A DNA stretch of 44,839 nt. Origin: Oscillospiraceae bacterium (GTDB lineage Bacteria; Bacillota; Clostridia; Oscillospirales; Oscillospiraceae). A model generated the notes under the pieces. That model was not told where the DNA came from. It worked only from the letters and a program-made list of their open reading frames with translations, and searched no databases. The stretch spans positions 1 through 44,839 of the forward strand of contig SVLK01000014.1 of the NCBI GenBank assembly GCA_015067975.1. Reading direction: 5' to 3'. This document shows positions 42,356-44,839 of the stretch, in pieces (the stretch's first letter is position 1; each line of letters begins with the position of its first letter). The position numbers were made by a program, and so were the translations under genes.

Positions 42356-44536
42356 TTACAGGGACAGGAGGTGAACGTTGTCGTGGTGGGAGAAGTAGTT
42401 ACTCTCACGCTTTTGACATGTAAAAAGCAGGATCTGGCGATGCTTCGACTCTTCTGCCAGCCAATCCAACGCGGAGTGAAGGCGGGTATCGTCGAAATTT
42501 GCCAGTGCGTCGTCCAAAATGATAGGACAGTTTTTCTCAGCCGGCAGCACCATGTCGCAGATGGCCAGACGTACGGCCAAATACAGCTGGTCGGCCGCGC
42601 CTTGGCTCAGCTGCTGTATGCTGTGGGGGGTGATTTCGCCTTGCGACTCAGCAGAAAGGGAAAAATCGCGGTGCAGCAGGACTTTGTGATATTTCCCGCC
42701 GGTAAAAGCGGAAAATATCTGGGCGGCGCGCTGCCCCAAAGCGGGAGAAAAACGACTTTGCATTGCAAGATCAGCGCGTTCCAGCGCACCCATGGCGACA
42801 GTAAGTGCCTCATATTCCCGCTGCGCTTGCAGCAGTTGCTGCTCCTTCTGATAAAGCCGGCTCTCCAATGCGTCACGATCTCCTGCGGCGTGTAACTGAC
42901 CGGTAAGTCTGTCCAGCCTGGATTGTGCGCTTTGTGTGTTCGCTATGGCGCGGGGCAGCGCATCTTGCAGCTGCGCATAGCTCGTTGCGGGATGGGGCAG
43001 GACTTCGTGGGGGTGAGGGAATGGACCTTGCGGCAAGCGAGCGCGGAGAAACTGGGCCTGTAGCTGCGCTTCGCGAACTGCCTGCTGTGCACGGTCTAAC
43101 CGCGCACGATGTTCAATGGCTTGTTCCAACGCGCCGCGCACATTGGTTAGGTTCGTCGCTTGTGGCGCAAATGCCTGTACGTGGCCCAATAACTGCAGCA
43201 AGCCCTGGCGGCAGTTATCGTGCAAGCCTCTTGCGGTGAGAGTGGCATGCTCGGCCGCTGCTTGCGCTGCGTGGTATTGTTGCTGCAGCTGAGAATAGGC
43301 TTGGATATCGGCTTGTAGTTGTGCGCGTTTGGAAGCAATAACGCGATTGTTTTTGCGGCGTATTATATTATATATGTATAGAGAGACAACAACTGCACTT
43401 GCACCGACGAGCATTAGGAGTGGCGAGGGGGAAAGAAGGAACCATAGTGCCAAATCCATGCCGCTGCCCAGCAAAAGAATCAGTACGGCTACCCAAGGGG
43501 AAAACCGCTTTGGAGTCATAGTGCGCAGCTTTGCATTTAGCTGTGACTCATCAGCGGGGTAGAGTGGGTGTTGCTGCAGGGCTGCGTGAGCTATTGCGGC
43601 GGCCTGCTGTTTTTCCTGTGCTGTGTGCTCTGCTGATTGGGCGTCGGATAAGGTTTGGTCCAAAGTGACAGCTGTGCCGTCCAGACGGGCGAGCTCCGTA
43701 GCATCAGGCAGTGCGCCGAAGGACGATTTCAAAGAAGAAAGCTGGGTCTCTGCGGTCTTGACCTGCTGTTCGGCCAACAGACAGCGCCGCAGAGCTTCTT
43801 GCTTCTGCAACGCTTCCCACTGGGCTAGCCGCTGCCGGATATCCTCTGTTTGTCGGGTGAACTGCTGCACCTGTTCTTTGGCGGCAGTTTCCTGCATCTG
43901 CAAAGATTGCAGATGCTGCAAAGCGTCAGTCAACTGAGCAACTTCGTGTTCCAGCGCGGGAATTGTACCGGTTTTATTATGCTTACGTCGGCTCAGCTGC
44001 TTTTTCAGCCGGTCGTAGCTTTCAGAAAAAGAGATGTCCTCTTGGCCGGAGGAAACCAGCGCGGCAATTCGACGCTCTAATTCAGCGTCTTGATCCAACG
44101 CCAGACCACTTTGGCCAATAAAAGCGCTGCGTACAAAAACGTCACGCCCGATACCGAGAAGCTTTTCGCCAAGATTTTGAGAGGTTATATCGGGAATATC
44201 GGTGGCGGTTCCGGTATATGTGCAGGAAAAAGAGGCCATAGGCGAAGCGGATCGTAAGGTGTCGCGGACGACAGTATATTTTTCCCCATCTGCTTCCAGC
44301 TCCATGCGTCCGCGCATAGCGGCACCGCTCCAAGGGGCAAAGCGATTCTTGTCGGCAGAAGCGCCGCGATCGCGGGTGGGCAGACCGTAAAGCATGGTGC
44401 GAATAAAATGACACCATGTGGACTTGCCGGATTCGTTAGGGGCATAGATGATATTGAGCCCCGGATAGAACGAGACCGAGTCCTGATCCAGTTTGCCGAA
44501 TGTGGCGGTCATATTGCGAATCAACAGAAGCCTCAC
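42356..44536 (-). CDS. SbcC/YhaN-like AAA ATPase with a membrane-spanning middle
   Basis: The 726-aa protein has a Rad50/SbcC-type ATPase head split by coiled coil: Walker A APNESGKST (32-40), FIGQSGL (about 139-145), long Gln/Glu/Ala-rich coiled coils (about 190-320 and 395-600), and at the end a signature LSQGAADQLYLAVRLA and Walker B PIILDDALANFDD. In the middle two hydrophobic spans (about 348-368 and 372-392) interrupt the coiled coil, as in the YhaN group. It is short for this family. A partner nuclease (SbcD/YhaO type) is not in the window. The annotated GTG at 44536 overlaps the AGGAGG; TTG at 44524 is another possible start. Confidence 0.85.
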   Translation of the reverse strand: MRLLLIRNMTATFGKLDQDSVSFYPGLNIIYAPNESGKSTWCHFIRTMLYGLPTRDRGASADKNRFAPWSGAAMRGRMELEADGEKYTVVRDTLRSASPMASFSCTYTGTATDIPDITSQNLGEKLLGIGRDVFVRSAFIGQSGLALDQDAELERRIAALVSSGQEDISFSESYDRLKKQLSRRKHNKTGTIPALEHEVAQLTDALQHLQSLQMQETAAKEQVQQFTRQTEDIRQRLAQWEALQKQEALRRCLLAEQQVKTAETQLSSLKSSFGALPDATELARLDGTAVTLDQTLSDAQSAEHTAQEKQQAAAIAHAALQQHPLYPADESQLNAKLRTMTPKRFSPWVAVLILLLGSGMDLALWFLLSPSPLLMLVGASAVVVSLYIYNIIRRKNNRVIASKRAQLQADIQAYSQLQQQYHAAQAAAEHATLTARGLHDNCRQGLLQLLGHVQAFAPQATNLTNVRGALEQAIEHRARLDRAQQAVREAQLQAQFLRARLPQGPFPHPHEVLPHPATSYAQLQDALPRAIANTQSAQSRLDRLTGQLHAAGDRDALESRLYQKEQQLLQAQREYEALTVAMGALERADLAMQSRFSPALGQRAAQIFSAFTGGKYHKVLLHRDFSLSAESQGEITPHSIQQLSQGAADQLYLAVRLAICDMVLPAEKNCPIILDDALANFDDTRLHSALDWLAEESKHRQILLFTCQKRESNYFSHHDNVHLLSL

Positions 44537-44677
44537 CTCCTTGCGTATACATATAATAATCTAAGGGAATTATAGCATGGCAGCGTTATCTTGTCATGCT
44601 TTTTTGCCCTGCCGGAAAGCCTCAAAAACGGTCGGAAAACTCCTCGAAAAAAAGTTTAAAAAAAGTGAAAAAATAAG

Positions 44678-44709
44678 TTGACAAGATGGAAGGCATGTGT
44701 TAGTATAAT
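44678..44709 (+). promoter_or_regulatory. Strong promoter at the right edge, rRNA-operon type
   Basis: A consensus TTGACA (44678-44683) precedes TATAAT (44704-44709) by 20 bases; TAGTAT at 44701-44706 gives the more usual 17. A/T-rich tracts upstream (44640-44677) resemble UP elements. It is divergent from the SbcC-like gene. Confidence 0.65.
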
Positions 44710-44839
44710 GACTGTTCCGCGATTGGGACGTGTACCTTGTAAATTAAACAATGAACGAAACGAAAAGCACCAGACGGGAGCACAGAAAAGTGCGACTGAA
44801 AAGCTTGCGTCAGTACCGGGTTTAGTCAATTACCGGGAG
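44710..44839 (+). other. Transcribed leader, probably of an rRNA operon
   Basis: No start codon with a ribosome-binding site is seen. The segment ACCTTGTAAATTAAACAATG (44733-44752) resembles the conserved leader and spacer sequence before rRNA genes in Bacillota (CTTTGAAAACTAAACAA type). The window ends before any rRNA body, so the assignment is inference. Confidence 0.5.

Overview
The window looks like chromosomal core DNA of a moderately GC-rich Bacillota, most likely a gut-type member of the Clostridia (Oscillospirales-like). The reasons are strong AGGAGG ribosome-binding sites, a groESL operon under a perfect CIRCE/HrcA operator, the gdpP-rplI-dnaB and tilS-hpt-ftsH blocks, RNase J, DegV proteins, an ornithine-racemase-type PLP enzyme and CCA-encoding tRNA genes. 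This placement is inferred from gene content. I see no insertion sequence, prophage, CRISPR array or integrase.

Layout. 1-5.7 kb: the tail of a membrane protein, an amino-acid racemase plus small membrane protein operon, a response regulator/histidine kinase/DegV operon, and an EamA-type transporter. 5.7-12.9 kb: an unusual non-coding region (a T-box-like stem I reading antisense toward the EamA gene, then a promoter, a 39-residue Ile/Leu/Val-rich leader peptide and an intrinsic terminator), followed by ilvB-ilvN-ilvC-ilvD and a DUF815 ATPase. 12.9-16 kb: patB-like beta-lyase with ridA, divergent from a cysteine desulfidase of the CyuA/YhaM family. 16-19.5 kb: a Val-Glu-Met tRNA operon, an EcsC-family gene and groESL. 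19.5-24.6 kb: a diacylglycerol-kinase-like lipid kinase, an RlmL-like methyltransferase, then an HTH-NfeD fusion, an SPFH protein and three small genes. 24.6-36 kb: an FAH-family hydrolase, RNase J with a long structured leader, then gdpP-rplI-dnaB-tilS-hpt-lepB-ftsH. 36-41.5 kb: a complete branched-chain amino-acid ABC importer (livK-H-M-G-F). 41.5-44.8 kb: an Mrp/NBP35 ATPase, a membrane-anchored SbcC/YhaN-like ATPase, and at the right edge a strong promoter plus leader resembling those of rRNA operons.

Themes. Branched-chain amino acids recur: synthesis by ilvBNCD, uptake by liv, and an adjacent EamA exporter candidate. Sulfur amino-acid breakdown by patB and the desulfidase is paired with RidA, which detoxifies enamine intermediates of such reactions. 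The most novel-looking signals are the ilvB leader (candidate ribosome-mediated attenuation in a group that normally uses T-boxes), the orphan T-box-like element pointing the other way beside it, the HTH-NfeD fusion that keeps an internal ribosome-binding site and start, the structured RNase J leader, and the SbcC-like ATPase with membrane segments and no nuclease partner.
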